DNA of 64,000 bases, taken from contig NZ_CP158016.1 of the NCBI RefSeq assembly GCF_046254905.1, positions 1,550,001-1,614,000 on the forward strand, written 5' to 3'. The stretch's first letter is position 1; each line of letters starts with the position of its first letter. The translations under genes were made by a program, and so were the position numbers. The notes under the pieces are model-generated. The model saw only the letters and a list, made by a program, of their open reading frames with translations. It was not told the DNA's origin and ran no database searches. Shown here in pieces: positions 18,069-26,331 of this stretch. The stretch is from Pseudaeromonas aegiceratis (lineage in GTDB: Bacteria > Pseudomonadota > Gammaproteobacteria > Enterobacterales > Aeromonadaceae).

Positions 18069-18106
18069 ACCTCGTCGTAAAGGAATAACCTAACCAAGCA
18101 CGAGGT
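18069..18106 (+). promoter_or_regulatory. Inverted repeat that can pair with the ribosome binding site
   Basis: ACCTCGT (18069-18075) is complementary to ACGAGGT (18100-18106), and the second arm contains the GAGG ribosome binding site of the gene starting at 18112. Pairing in the mRNA would hide the site. A TAAAAT box lies at 18062-18067; if it is the -10, the transcript would begin close to the first arm and might lack part of it. Confidence 0.3.
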
Positions 18107-18111
18107 TTATC

Positions 18112-18456
18112 ATGTCAAGTACGTTTCGCGTCGTCCTGACGGCCCTGGTTGCCCTGCTGGGCAGCAACGCCGCCCTGGCGTCCACCAAGATGCCGGACCA
18201 TGGTCATCCGCCTGGACCGCCCCAAGAGGCGATCACCGCCTGTAACGGCCTGGGTGAAGGGGATGTCTGCACCGTGCAGATGCCACAGGGCGAGACCTTG
18301 GATGGGGTCTGCACCCTGTTCAAGGCGCCGCCCGCGGCCAGTGGTGCCAGCAGCACAGATACCAGCGCCCAGCTGGGCTGCCGGCCGAACAACATGCCGG
18401 AGCCGCCCCAAGGTGGCAAGCCACCGCGGCCGGACGAGGAAGAGTCAGATCAGTAA
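18112..18456 (+). CDS. Small exported protein of unknown function
   Basis: A 114-residue protein with a signal peptide (VVLTALVALLGSNAALA, cleavage near residue 24). The short mature domain has four cysteines (TACNG, DVCTV, GVCTL and LGCRP) that could form two disulfides. The C-terminal tail is proline-rich and acidic. The spacing ACNGLGEGDVCTVQ...GETLDGVC is a small periplasmic pattern that I do not recognise as a named family. GAGG precedes the ATG and a strong terminator follows, so it is a single-gene unit. Confidence 0.65.
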   Translation: MSSTFRVVLTALVALLGSNAALASTKMPDHGHPPGPPQEAITACNGLGEGDVCTVQMPQGETLDGVCTLFKAPPAASGASSTDTSAQLGCRPNNMPEPPQGGKPPRPDEEESDQ

Positions 18457-18485
18457 CCCTGGCCTGATGACCTGACGGTCAGCCT

Positions 18486-18516
18486 AAAAAAGGGATGCAT
18501 ATGCATCCCTTTTTTT
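18486..18516. terminator. Strong bidirectional terminator
   Basis: A perfect palindrome: six A bases, GGGATGCAT, then ATGCATCCC and seven T bases. It acts after the 114-aa protein gene. Any leftward transcription would also meet a T-run. Confidence 0.85.
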
Positions 18517-18667
18517 GTTTTGCATTTTGCAAACTGCGACGCCATAAATCAGACCCGTTTGGCATTTTGCCTGGGGACGACGCAGATTGGCTGCCAATGA
18601 GCCCGGTCTGAGGGCCAAAAAGCAGGCGCATTTTTTGCAGTGCAGGGGCTTCGACGAGGAGAATATC

Positions 18668-19048
18668 GTGAACGGCCACACTGCAAGCCCGGCAGGTTAC
18701 CTGCTGGACCAAGCCTATTTTCAGCGCCTGCTGACGGAGCTGGACAAGTCGGCCGCCTGCCGGCTGGTGACCACCTTCAGCGAGGAAACCCAGCGGCGGC
18801 TGACCCTGCTGAGCTGGCTGCTCAGCCAGCAGGACTGGTTTCAGGCCAGTCTGCAGGCCCATGCCTTGAAGAGCACGGCGGCCAGCCTGGGTGCCTTGGG
18901 GCTGCAGCGCTATGCCGCCAAGCTGGAGCAGGCCTGCCTGGCCCAGTCCGCCAGCTGCGCCTGGGGGTACAGCCGCCTGCTGGAGCCCCTGGCAGGCCGC
19001 ACCCTGCGCCGGCTCAGCAGCCTGGTGCCCCAGCGCGCCCCGGCCTAG
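18668..19048 (+). CDS. Stand-alone Hpt (histidine phosphotransfer) protein
   Basis: The 126-residue all-helical protein contains the Hpt signature AHALKSTAASLGA, with the phospho-accepting histidine at about residue 65, followed by the family's second helix YAAKLEQAC. Hpt proteins relay phosphate between a hybrid kinase and a response regulator. The start is placed at a GTG at 18668 because GAGGAG lies 6 bp upstream. The in-frame ATG at 18587 has no such site and would add 27 odd residues. No kinase or regulator gene is adjacent, so it must work with partners encoded elsewhere. Confidence 0.75.
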   Translation: MNGHTASPAGYLLDQAYFQRLLTELDKSAACRLVTTFSEETQRRLTLLSWLLSQQDWFQASLQAHALKSTAASLGALGLQRYAAKLEQACLAQSASCAWGYSRLLEPLAGRTLRRLSSLVPQRAPA

Positions 19049-19121
19049 GGCGGTTCCAACGCCTTGGCAGGGATGCCTGACTCCCTTAGACTCGGATCCC
19101 CCGTCATGCCGAGTGATCCCC

Positions 19122-19880
19122 ATGCCCCTCGACGACTATGCCGACCTGCTGGCACCCATTCACGCCTTCTTGCACTGCCCGACCCCCACCGCCTGGGTGA
19201 CGGCGGCGGTGCAGGAGCCCGCCCTGCTGCTGCAGGATCATGCCAACTGTGAACTCAAGGCGGCCCTGACCGCCCACAGCCTGATCCGCCGCTACTGTCT
19301 GCCCCGTGAACACCGGCAGCGGCTTCCGGCCCTGAGCTTCTACGCTGGCCTGGAGGCGCTACCGGATAAGGATGAGGTGCTGGGGCGCCGGCTCACCACG
19401 GAGGATGAGCGGCGGGTGTTTGATCTGCTGACCCCGGGGCCCCTGCTGAGCAAGCTGGTGCGGCTCATTCAAGAGGAGCTGCACCATTATGCCCAGGTGC
19501 GGGGGCTGATGGCGGCGCGGGGCATTGCCGAGCAAACCCTGCCGGCGGGGCGTTATGCCAAGGGGCTGCTGGCGGTGGTGCGCACCCATGAGCCGGCGTG
19601 CCTGGTGGACCGCCTCATCGTCGGCGCCTATATCGAGGCGCGCTCCTGCGAGCGTTTCGCCTGCCTGGTGCCCCAGGTGGACGAGGTGCTGGGGCGGTTT
19701 TACCTGTCACTGCTGCGCTCCGAGGCCCGCCACTATCAGGATTATCTGAGCCTGGCCCAGTCACTGAGTCCCGTCTCCATCGCCCCCAGGGTGGCGCTGT
19801 TCGGTGCCCTGGAGGCGGAACTCATCACCACGCCGGATCCGCTGTTGCGCTTTCACAGTGGCGTGCCTGAGGCGGCGTGA
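19122..19880 (+). CDS. miaE: tRNA 2-methylthio-N6-isopentenyladenosine-37 hydroxylase
   Basis: The 252-residue protein is MiaE, a ferritin-like diiron monooxygenase that hydroxylates the isopentenyl group of ms2i6A37 in tRNA using O2. It starts YADLLAPIHAFLHCPTPTAWV, as in the family. Diiron ligands are visible as CELKAA (Glu44), EELHHY (about 118-122), YIEARSCER (Glu172) and RSEARHY (Glu201, His204). The gene is found in Salmonella and Aeromonas-like bacteria but not in E. coli. The ATG at 19122 is chosen because the conserved region starts at once. Confidence 0.88.
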   Translation: MPLDDYADLLAPIHAFLHCPTPTAWVTAAVQEPALLLQDHANCELKAALTAHSLIRRYCLPREHRQRLPALSFYAGLEALPDKDEVLGRRLTTEDERRVFDLLTPGPLLSKLVRLIQEELHHYAQVRGLMAARGIAEQTLPAGRYAKGLLAVVRTHEPACLVDRLIVGAYIEARSCERFACLVPQVDEVLGRFYLSLLRSEARHYQDYLSLAQSLSPVSIAPRVALFGALEAELITTPDPLLRFHSGVPEAA

Positions 19881-19893
19881 GGGGCCGTCAGGC

Positions 19894-19977
19894 TAGTCGG
19901 TGGCCTCGCTGCGCTAGTCTGTGGTCTCGCTGCGCTATTCTGCGGCCTCGCTGCGCTATTCTGCGGCCTCGCTGCGC
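19894..19977. repeat. Four-copy 21-bp tandem repeat spanning the sapF stop codon
   Basis: Four adjacent 21-bp units, the third and fourth identical, the first two differing at a few positions; all share CTCGCTGCGC. The unit is seven codons long and in frame with sapF. On the sapF strand every copy reads Arg-Ser-Glu followed by three small or acidic residues and TAG. sapF ends at the first of these stops (19956-19958), so several in-frame stops follow at 21-bp spacing. Confidence 0.8.
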
Positions 19978-20768
19978 TCGGGGGCGTGGCGATATTCGTG
20001 TTCGTAGCTTTGGATCAGGCGGCGGGTGATCTCCTGCTGGGGGGCGGAGAACACCGCCTCGGTCAGCCCGGTTTCCACCACCTTGCCCTGGTGCATGATG
20101 ATCACCTTGTCGCTCATGTGCCGTACCAGCCCCAGATCGTTGGCCACGATGACGTAGGAGAGCCCCAGGTTTTTCTGCAGCTTGAGCAGCAGGTTGACGA
20201 TCTGGGCGCGCATGGAGACGTCCAGCACCGAGAAGGCCTCGTCGGCCACTATGATGCGCGGACTCAGGATCAGGGCCCGGGCCAGGGCGACCCGCTGCTT
20301 CTGTCCGGCGGAGATCATCTGGGGGTAGAAGAGGGCGTGTTCGGGCAGCAGGCCCACCATGCGCAGGGTGTCGATCACCTTGTGCTTGCGTTCCAGCGGG
20401 CTCAACCGGCTGTTGAGGATGAGCGGCCCCTCCAGGATGCGGCCGATGCGCAGCCGGGGATTCAGGGAGGAGTTGGGATCCTGGAAGATCATGCGAATGA
20501 GCTTGCAGCGCTGCTGGTAGTTCCCCTCATCCATCACCTGGCCATCCACCCGGATCTCGCCGGTGGAGGCTTGCGTCACCCCGGCCAGGACCTTGGCCAG
20601 GGTGCTCTTGCCGGAGCCGGCTTCCCCCACCAGGGCGATGGTCTCGCCCGCCTCCAGGGTAAAGGAGACGCCATCCAGCGCCTTTTGCACCACCCGGCGA
20701 AACAGGCCGCTGCGGCGGCTGTAATTCTTGCTGAGGGCATGCACCTGCAACAGGGGAGCTGGGGTCAT
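19956..20768 (-). CDS. sapF: Peptide/cation ABC importer ATPase SapF
   Basis: The 270-residue ATPase has Walker A GEAGSGKST, IFQDPNSSLNPR, signature ISAGQKQRVALARAL and Walker B IIVADEAFSVLD. SapD and SapF energise the SapBC permease, which in enterics is linked to antimicrobial-peptide resistance, potassium uptake via Trk and haem or putrescine traffic. The usual H-loop histidine is replaced by asparagine (VIVANDLGL). The gene overlaps sapD by 4 bp. The ATG at 20768 is the only start compatible with the family N-terminus. The 3' end lies in a 21-bp tandem repeat. Confidence 0.87.
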   Translation of the reverse strand: MTPAPLLQVHALSKNYSRRSGLFRRVVQKALDGVSFTLEAGETIALVGEAGSGKSTLAKVLAGVTQASTGEIRVDGQVMDEGNYQQRCKLIRMIFQDPNSSLNPRLRIGRILEGPLILNSRLSPLERKHKVIDTLRMVGLLPEHALFYPQMISAGQKQRVALARALILSPRIIVADEAFSVLDVSMRAQIVNLLLKLQKNLGLSYVIVANDLGLVRHMSDKVIIMHQGKVVETGLTEAVFSAPQQEITRRLIQSYEHEYRHAPERSEAAE

Positions 20769-21763
20769 TTGCGGGGTTCCTCCAGGTTGAGGGGGAAGTG
20801 GCAGCTGTAGTGGTGGCCCTTGATCTGCAGCAGGGGCGGCGTCTTGACACACTGCTTCTGGGCGTAGGGGCAGCGTGGGCCCAGACGGCAGCCGATGGGC
20901 AGGTGTTGCAGCGGCGGTATGGCGCCGGGCAGCGGGTTGAGATAGGACTTGTGCTCCAGCTGGCCGCTGAAGTCGGGGATGGCATCCAGCAGGGCATCGG
21001 TATAGGGGTGATGGGGCTGGGTCAGCACCTGCTCCCGGCTGCCGGTCTCCACCATCTGGCCGCAATACATGACGCTGAAGCTGTCCGCCAGGTTGCCGAT
21101 GGCGGAGAGATCGCTGCTGATGAGCAGTATGGTGGTGTTGCCCACCTTGTTCATCTTGTCCAGCAGCTTGAGCAGCTGGGCCTGGGTGGTGGCCTCCATG
21201 GCGCTGATGGGCTCGTCCGCCACCAGCAGTCGCGGCTTGATGGCGATGGCCATGGCGATCATCACCTTCTGGCAGACCCCCACCGACAGCTCGTGGGGGT
21301 AGGCATTCATCACCTCCTTGTGATCCTTGACCCCGACCCGGTGCAGCAGGGCGATGGCGTGGCGCTTGCGCCAGTGAAAAATCTGCCACCATTTGCCGTC
21401 GAACACCCGCCAGGGGATGGCGTCGATCAGCTGCTCGCCCACCGGCACGCTGGGATCCAGACAGGAGTTGGGCTCCTGAAAGATCATGGCGATGTCCCGG
21501 GTCATGATGCGCCGGCGCTGGGCCTGGGTCAGGCTCAGCAGATCGTGGCCGTCCATGCGCATGCGATCGGCGCTGATGCGCCAGTTGTCCTTCTTCATCC
21601 CCAGGATGGCCTTGGCCACCAGGCTCTTGCCGGAGCCTGATTCGCCCACCAGGCCGCGGATCTCCCCCTCGTTGAGGGTCAGGCTCACCCGGTCCACCGC
21701 CTTGACGCGGCCCTGGGGAGTGTCGATCTCTATGGTGAGGTTGCGAATATCCAGCAGCGGCAT
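20765..21763 (-). CDS. sapD: Peptide/cation ABC importer ATPase SapD
   Basis: A 332-residue OppD-like ATPase: Walker A GESGSGKS, IFQEPNSCLDPS, Walker B LLVADEPISAME and the C-terminal cysteine-rich IGCRLGPRCPYAQKQC region. These cysteines are those expected for the Fe-S-type motif of DppD/OppD ATPases. The signature is degenerate (LSVGVCQKV), as it also is in E. coli SapD. The switch histidine of ISHDL is replaced by serine (ISSDL). The start overlaps the sapC stop as ATGA. Confidence 0.87.
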   Translation of the reverse strand: MPLLDIRNLTIEIDTPQGRVKAVDRVSLTLNEGEIRGLVGESGSGKSLVAKAILGMKKDNWRISADRMRMDGHDLLSLTQAQRRRIMTRDIAMIFQEPNSCLDPSVPVGEQLIDAIPWRVFDGKWWQIFHWRKRHAIALLHRVGVKDHKEVMNAYPHELSVGVCQKVMIAMAIAIKPRLLVADEPISAMEATTQAQLLKLLDKMNKVGNTTILLISSDLSAIGNLADSFSVMYCGQMVETGSREQVLTQPHHPYTDALLDAIPDFSGQLEHKSYLNPLPGAIPPLQHLPIGCRLGPRCPYAQKQCVKTPPLLQIKGHHYSCHFPLNLEEPRK

Positions 21764-22656
21764 CAGTCCATCCCCTTCTGCAAGGCGTTGCGTAGGCCGT
21801 CGCCCACCAGGTTGGTGATCACCACGCTGAGCATGATGGCCAGCCCCGGCAGGGTGACGTTCCAAGAGGCCACGTAGATGAGTTCCAAACCGCCGGCCAG
21901 CATGTTGCCCCACTCGGGGGCCGGTGCCTGGGCGCCTATCCCCAGGAAGGAGACGGTGCTGATGTCCAGGATGGCCATGGAGAGCGACCGGGTGGTCTGG
22001 GCCACCAGGGTATCGAGAATGTTGGGCAACACGGCCCAGCGCAGGATGCGGTAGGGCGGGGAGCCGTCGAGCCGGGCGGCGGTGACGTACTCCTTGCCCA
22101 GCTCCTGGCGCACCGCGTTATAGGTGGCCCCGGTGATCTGGGGAATGAGCGCCAGTGTGATGGCCAGGGTGACGTTCGGCAGGCCGGGTCCCAGCAGCGC
22201 CACCAGCACGATGGCCAGCAGCAGGGAGGGGATGGAGAGCAGGGGATCCAGCACATGGTGCAAGGTGCTGGCGGTGAGGCCGCGGGACATGCCGCCGATG
22301 AGCCCCAGCAGACAGCCGGAAACCAGGGCCACCAGGGTGGCCATCAGGGCATAGCCGAAGGTGAGTCGGGCGCCGTGCACCAGGCGTGACAGCAGATCCC
22401 GCCCCAGATCATCGGTGCCGAAGAAGTACTCTATGGTGCCTTGCTGGGTCCAGGAGGGGGGCAGCAGCAGGGCATTGGGATCCTGTTTGAGCGGGTCAAA
22501 CGACACCAACATGGGGCCAAAGCAGAGGGTGGCCAGCAGAAACAGCAGGCCCCAGAGCCCCAGCATGGCCAATGAGTCCTGCCGGTAGGCGGCCCAGGTC
22601 TGCCCTAGGGCGGAGGGGACCCTGATCTCCGGATAAACCTTAATCTTCCTGGCCAT
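21763..22656 (-). CDS. sapC: Sap ABC importer permease SapC
   Basis: A 297-residue inner-membrane permease of the DppC/OppC type. It has an extended N-terminus, a periplasmic loop with FFGTDDLGRDLLSRLVHGAR and the EAA loop YVTAARLDGSPPYRILRWAVLPNIL. It forms the channel with SapB. The gene overlaps sapB by 17 bp and sapD by 1 bp, so translation is tightly coupled. Confidence 0.88.
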   Translation of the reverse strand: MARKIKVYPEIRVPSALGQTWAAYRQDSLAMLGLWGLLFLLATLCFGPMLVSFDPLKQDPNALLLPPSWTQQGTIEYFFGTDDLGRDLLSRLVHGARLTFGYALMATLVALVSGCLLGLIGGMSRGLTASTLHHVLDPLLSIPSLLLAIVLVALLGPGLPNVTLAITLALIPQITGATYNAVRQELGKEYVTAARLDGSPPYRILRWAVLPNILDTLVAQTTRSLSMAILDISTVSFLGIGAQAPAPEWGNMLAGGLELIYVASWNVTLPGLAIMLSVVITNLVGDGLRNALQKGMD

Positions 22657-23602
22657 ACAGATCCTTGCGTTTAGCGGGGTAGAGCAGTGTGGTGAGGGAT
22701 TCGCTCAACAGGTTCACCACCACCAGGAAACAGGCGATCACCAGCACGCCGCCCTCGATGGCGGCATAGTCCCGGACCAGTATGCTGTTCACCAGCCAGC
22801 GGCCCATGCCCGGCCAGCTGAACACCACCTCTGTGATGACGGCGGCGGTCACCAGGCTGCCAAACTGCAGGCTGAGCATGGGCACTATGGGGGGCAGGGC
22901 ATTGCGCAGACCGTGCTTCAGCATGATCCGGGTCGCCGACAGGCCACGGCTGAAGGCGGCCTTGATGTAGTTTTGTTTGAGCACGTTGATCATGGAACCG
23001 CGCACCAGACGGATCACCTCTGTGGTGGGCACTATGGCCAGCACCACCGCCGGCAGCAGCAGGTGGGCCAGGGCATCGCGGAATGCCGCCTGCCGGTAGG
23101 GTGACTGGGAGAGCCAGGCATCCACCAGGGTAAAGCCGGTGACGGGTTTCACCTCGTACAACAGACTGAGCTGGCCGGAGGAGGGCAACCAGCCGAGATC
23201 CATGGAGAGGGTCATGATGAGCAGCATGCCCAGCCAGTAGGCGGGCATGGAGTATCCCAGCAGGCTGAGGCCCAGGATGATACGGTCGATCCAGCGCCCC
23301 TGGTTCAGGGCGGCCAGGGTGCCCAGGGTGATGCCCATCAGCAGGGCCAGCAGCAGGGCCGCCAGGCACAGCTCCACGGTGGCGGGCAGGTGCAGGCGAA
23401 TGAGATCCGCCACCGGCAGGTTGGAGCTGGACGAGAAGCCCAGATCCCCTTCTGCCAGCCGGCCCAGGAAACGGAAATAGCCGCCCACCAGGCCTTCGGC
23501 CCCCTGGTTCACCAGGCTGTAGTCGATGATGTAGGCCAGCAGGCTCAGCATCAGCAGGGTGAAGAACAGCAGATTAAGGCGGCGCATTATGTAATTGAGC
23601 AT
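22640..23602 (-). CDS. sapB: Sap ABC importer permease SapB
   Basis: A 320-residue DppB-like permease with six transmembrane segments. It starts MLNYIMRRLNLLFFTLLMLSLL and has GYSMPAYWLGMLLIM and the EAA-like YIKAAFSRGLSATRIMLKHGLRN. It lies 3 bp downstream of sapA. Partner of SapC. Confidence 0.88.
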   Translation of the reverse strand: MLNYIMRRLNLLFFTLLMLSLLAYIIDYSLVNQGAEGLVGGYFRFLGRLAEGDLGFSSSSNLPVADLIRLHLPATVELCLAALLLALLMGITLGTLAALNQGRWIDRIILGLSLLGYSMPAYWLGMLLIMTLSMDLGWLPSSGQLSLLYEVKPVTGFTLVDAWLSQSPYRQAAFRDALAHLLLPAVVLAIVPTTEVIRLVRGSMINVLKQNYIKAAFSRGLSATRIMLKHGLRNALPPIVPMLSLQFGSLVTAAVITEVVFSWPGMGRWLVNSILVRDYAAIEGGVLVIACFLVVVNLLSESLTTLLYPAKRKDLYGQED

Positions 23603-23605
23603 GAC

Positions 23606-25216
23606 TTAATCCTTCAGATAGGCCTGTTTGAAGGCCACCCCGCCCATGGGATCCACCTGCAGCTGCCGCAGCTGGGGCCGGAAGGCATGAATGGTCAAGG
23701 CGTGGGCCAGGGGGATCAGGGGCACATCCTGCTTGATCAGGGCCTCCGCCAGGTGATAGTCGGCGATGCGATCCGCCAGCTTGTTGGTGGCGATGGCCTT
23801 GTCCAGCAGCAGATCGAAGTGCGGGCTGCACCAGCTGGAGAAGTTGTTGGCGTTGCTCTGCTTGGCCTGGCAGCTCAGCAGCGGGCGGTAGAAGTTATCG
23901 GGATCCATGGTGTTGGCCACCCAGCTCTGCAGCACCGCATCCTGCTGGCGGCGGGCCAGCCGCAGCTGCATCTGGTAGGGCTTGAGCTGCATGATGTGCA
24001 GCCGTATGCCCACGTCCTTGAGATCCGACTGGATAAGCTGAGCTGTCTTCAGGGGATCCGGGTTGTAGGCCCGGGAGATGGGCGGCACCCAGAGGGTCAT
24101 GTTGAAACCGTCCGGGTAGCCTGCCTCCGTCAGCAGGCGTTTGGCCTGGGCCGGATCGAAGGGATAGGGGGTCAGGTTGGGATTGTGGGCCCAGGAGCTG
24201 GGGGGCAGCAGGGAGTCTGCCTCATCCGCCGAGTCGTAGAAGATGGCATCCAGCAGCTTGCGCCGGTTGATGGCCATGGCCAGGGCCTTACGCACTTTCA
24301 GCTGATTGAACGGTGCCTTGTCGGTGTTGAGGGTGAGAAAGCTGGTGTTGAGGTTGGTCTGGATGTCCAGTTTCAGCGGGGTCTGCTGGGCGATGAAGTC
24401 GATCTGGCTGGCGGCGGGGAAGGCGGCCACCTGGCACTCCCCGGTCAGCAGCTTGGCCACCCGGCGGGCCGCCGAGGGGGAGAAGTCGAACACCACCCGC
24501 TCCAGGGGCGGCTGCCCCTCCCAGTAGCTGGGATGCCGCACCAGCTTGAGGTACTCATCCGGCTGATAGGCCAGCAGGGCGAAGGGCCCGGTGCCCACCG
24601 GCAGGGAGTCCATCTGGGCGCGGGCCCGGCGCGCCACCAGCTGATCTCCGTATTCGGCGGAGAGGATCACCGCATAGTCACTGGCCAGGCTGGCCAGGAA
24701 GCCGGCATCCGGCTGCCACAGCTCGAAACTCACCTCCCGATCCGACAGGCGGTTCACCCGGCGGATCAGCTTGGCCATCTCCTGGGCGTCGAAGAAGGGG
24801 TAGCGGCCGCCGGAGACGCCGTGGAAGGGGTGCTTGGGATTGATGATGCGCTCAAAGCTGAACAGCACGTCGTCGGCATTGAACAGGCGGCTGGGGGCAA
24901 ACCAGGGGGTGGTCTGGAATGGGACATTTTCCCGCAGGTGGAAGCGATAGGTCAGGCCATCCCGGGAGACCTGCCAGCTGTCCGCCAGATCCCCCTCCAA
25001 CCGTAGGGTCACGGGATTGAGGCGCAGCAGCCGGTTATAGAGTTGGGCCGAGATGGAGGAGACCACCAGGCCGGGGTTGCTGACCTGGGGATTGAGGGAC
25101 TGGTTATAGCCCTCCACACAATAGATGGCGCCCTCCAGCGGGGGATTGTCGCGCCATTTGCAGGCCGTCAGCAGTCCCACCAGGGAGAGCAGCAGCAGGG
25201 TTTGCATCCTGTTCAT
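23606..25216 (-). CDS. sapA: Sap importer substrate-binding protein SapA (lipoprotein form)
   Basis: The 536-residue family 5 (OppA/DppA-like) binding protein aligns with E. coli SapA: YCVEGYNQSLNPQ, YRFHLRENVPFQTT, SAEYGDQLV, PVGTGPFALL, LLTGECQVAAFPAASQ and FYRPLLSCQAKQ. Unlike the soluble E. coli protein it has a lipobox (LVGLLTAC), so it is probably anchored in the membrane. The ATG at 25216 lies 2 bp beyond the pspF stop. A TTG at 25222 overlaps that stop, and an ATG at 25207 is a third option. The close junction means transcripts entering from pspF can reach all five sap genes. Confidence 0.87.
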   Translation of the reverse strand: MNRMQTLLLLSLVGLLTACKWRDNPPLEGAIYCVEGYNQSLNPQVSNPGLVVSSISAQLYNRLLRLNPVTLRLEGDLADSWQVSRDGLTYRFHLRENVPFQTTPWFAPSRLFNADDVLFSFERIINPKHPFHGVSGGRYPFFDAQEMAKLIRRVNRLSDREVSFELWQPDAGFLASLASDYAVILSAEYGDQLVARRARAQMDSLPVGTGPFALLAYQPDEYLKLVRHPSYWEGQPPLERVVFDFSPSAARRVAKLLTGECQVAAFPAASQIDFIAQQTPLKLDIQTNLNTSFLTLNTDKAPFNQLKVRKALAMAINRRKLLDAIFYDSADEADSLLPPSSWAHNPNLTPYPFDPAQAKRLLTEAGYPDGFNMTLWVPPISRAYNPDPLKTAQLIQSDLKDVGIRLHIMQLKPYQMQLRLARRQQDAVLQSWVANTMDPDNFYRPLLSCQAKQSNANNFSSWCSPHFDLLLDKAIATNKLADRIADYHLAEALIKQDVPLIPLAHALTIHAFRPQLRQLQVDPMGGVAFKQAYLKD

Positions 25217-25218
25217 TA

Positions 25219-26217
25219 TCAATCCGTGTCGGTCTCGCCCTTGCGGTGTAAGAGCGCGGGGTACTTGCGCAGCAGACCCCGCAGCTGATGGTAACTCAGA
25301 CCCAGACTCTGGGCGGCCTGGCGCTGGTTGAAGTCGCAGCGCGTCAGGGCTTGGTGTAACAGGTTCGTCTCATACTCCGCCAGATGCCGTTTCCAGTCCA
25401 GCGGCCAGCCGGGGGCGGTCTGGGTCGCCTGGGGCTCGGTCTGTTGCCAGGGGGAGGCGAAGGGATCCAGGCACAGCCGCGCCAGTGGCCTGCCGGGCTC
25501 GCCATAGCGAAACAGGCTGCGCTCCACCACGTTGCGCAGCTCCCGCACGTTGCCGGGCCAGGGATGCTGACACAGCTGTGCCAGGGTTGCCTCATCAAAA
25601 CCCGGTGCCGTTTCCCAGCCCAGCTCCTGAGCCCACTGACGGGCAAAATGGTGGGCCAGCAGCACTATATCACCCTGGCGCACCCGCAGGGGCGGTAAGG
25701 TTATTACATCGAAGGCGATCCTATCTAGCAGATCGTGGCGAAACTTGCCGGCCCGGGCCAGGGCCGGCAGGTCCGCATGGGTGGCACAGATGAGGCGCAC
25801 GTCCACCCGCACCGGCTGCTGGCCGCCCACCCGTTCGAATTCGCCATACTCGATCACCCGCAGCAGTTTCTCCTGCAGGCGGTCGCTCATGGTGGCCAGT
25901 TCGTCCAGCAGCAGGGTGCCGCCGTGGGCCCGTTCGAAGCGCCCCGGATGCCGGCGCTGGGCGCCGGTGAAGGCGCCGGCCTCGTGGCCGAACAGCTCGC
26001 TGTCCAGCAGGCTCTCGTTCAGGGCGGCGCAATTAAGCTTGATGAAGGGCTGCTGCCAGCGGGCGGACAGGTAGTGCAGTCGGTGGGCGATGAGCTCCTT
26101 GCCGGTGCCCCGCTCGCCGATGATCAGCACGGGCCGCACTATGGGAGCCAGGCGGGAGACCTGCTCTATCACCTCGAGGAAGGCGTTGGACTCCCCTAAC
26201 AGACGTTCTTCATCCAT
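25219..26217 (-). CDS. pspF: Sigma-54 activator of the phage-shock operon
   Basis: A 332-residue bacterial enhancer-binding protein without an N-terminal receiver domain, as expected for PspF. It has Walker A GERGTGKE, the sigma-54 contact loop GAFTGA and Walker B GGTLLLDELA. The DVRLICATHADL and LLDRIAFDVITLPPLR regions follow, then a C-terminal Fis-type helix-turn-helix (FNQRQAAQSLGLSYHQLRGLLRK). It is divergent from pspABC, and PspA is its expected negative regulator. The stop codon lies 2 bp from the sapA start. Confidence 0.92.
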   Translation of the reverse strand: MDEERLLGESNAFLEVIEQVSRLAPIVRPVLIIGERGTGKELIAHRLHYLSARWQQPFIKLNCAALNESLLDSELFGHEAGAFTGAQRRHPGRFERAHGGTLLLDELATMSDRLQEKLLRVIEYGEFERVGGQQPVRVDVRLICATHADLPALARAGKFRHDLLDRIAFDVITLPPLRVRQGDIVLLAHHFARQWAQELGWETAPGFDEATLAQLCQHPWPGNVRELRNVVERSLFRYGEPGRPLARLCLDPFASPWQQTEPQATQTAPGWPLDWKRHLAEYETNLLHQALTRCDFNQRQAAQSLGLSYHQLRGLLRKYPALLHRKGETDTD

Positions 26218-26229
26218 GGCGTATTGGTG

Positions 26230-26255
26230 AAATTGACCAATCGATTGGTCAATTT
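26230..26255. promoter_or_regulatory. 26-bp perfect palindrome, candidate PspF enhancer
   Basis: The arm AAATTGACCAATC is followed directly by its exact complement. The centre is about 117 bp upstream of the predicted pspA start site, where PspF binds in E. coli, and 13 bp before the pspF start codon, which would allow autorepression. A further ATTGGT half-site lies at 26223-26228. Confidence 0.55.
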
Positions 26256-26304
26256 AATCACTCCTGGGGCGGCTGTGCCAGACTCTTTTTTTAATAACGT
26301 TTTA

Positions 26305-26317
26305 TATCAATAAGTTA
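26305..26317 (+). promoter_or_regulatory. Integration host factor site
   Basis: TATCAATAAGTTA matches the IHF consensus WATCAANNNNTTR exactly. It lies between the enhancer-like palindrome and the sigma-54 promoter, as in classic activator-looped promoters and in E. coli pspA. Confidence 0.65.
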
Positions 26318-26331
26318 AAATGTTGGATAAG

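Noticed and set aside
19894..19977. Short tandem units considered as a CRISPR array
   Set aside because: No spacers between units and no cas genes; it is a direct tandem duplication of the sapF 3' end.
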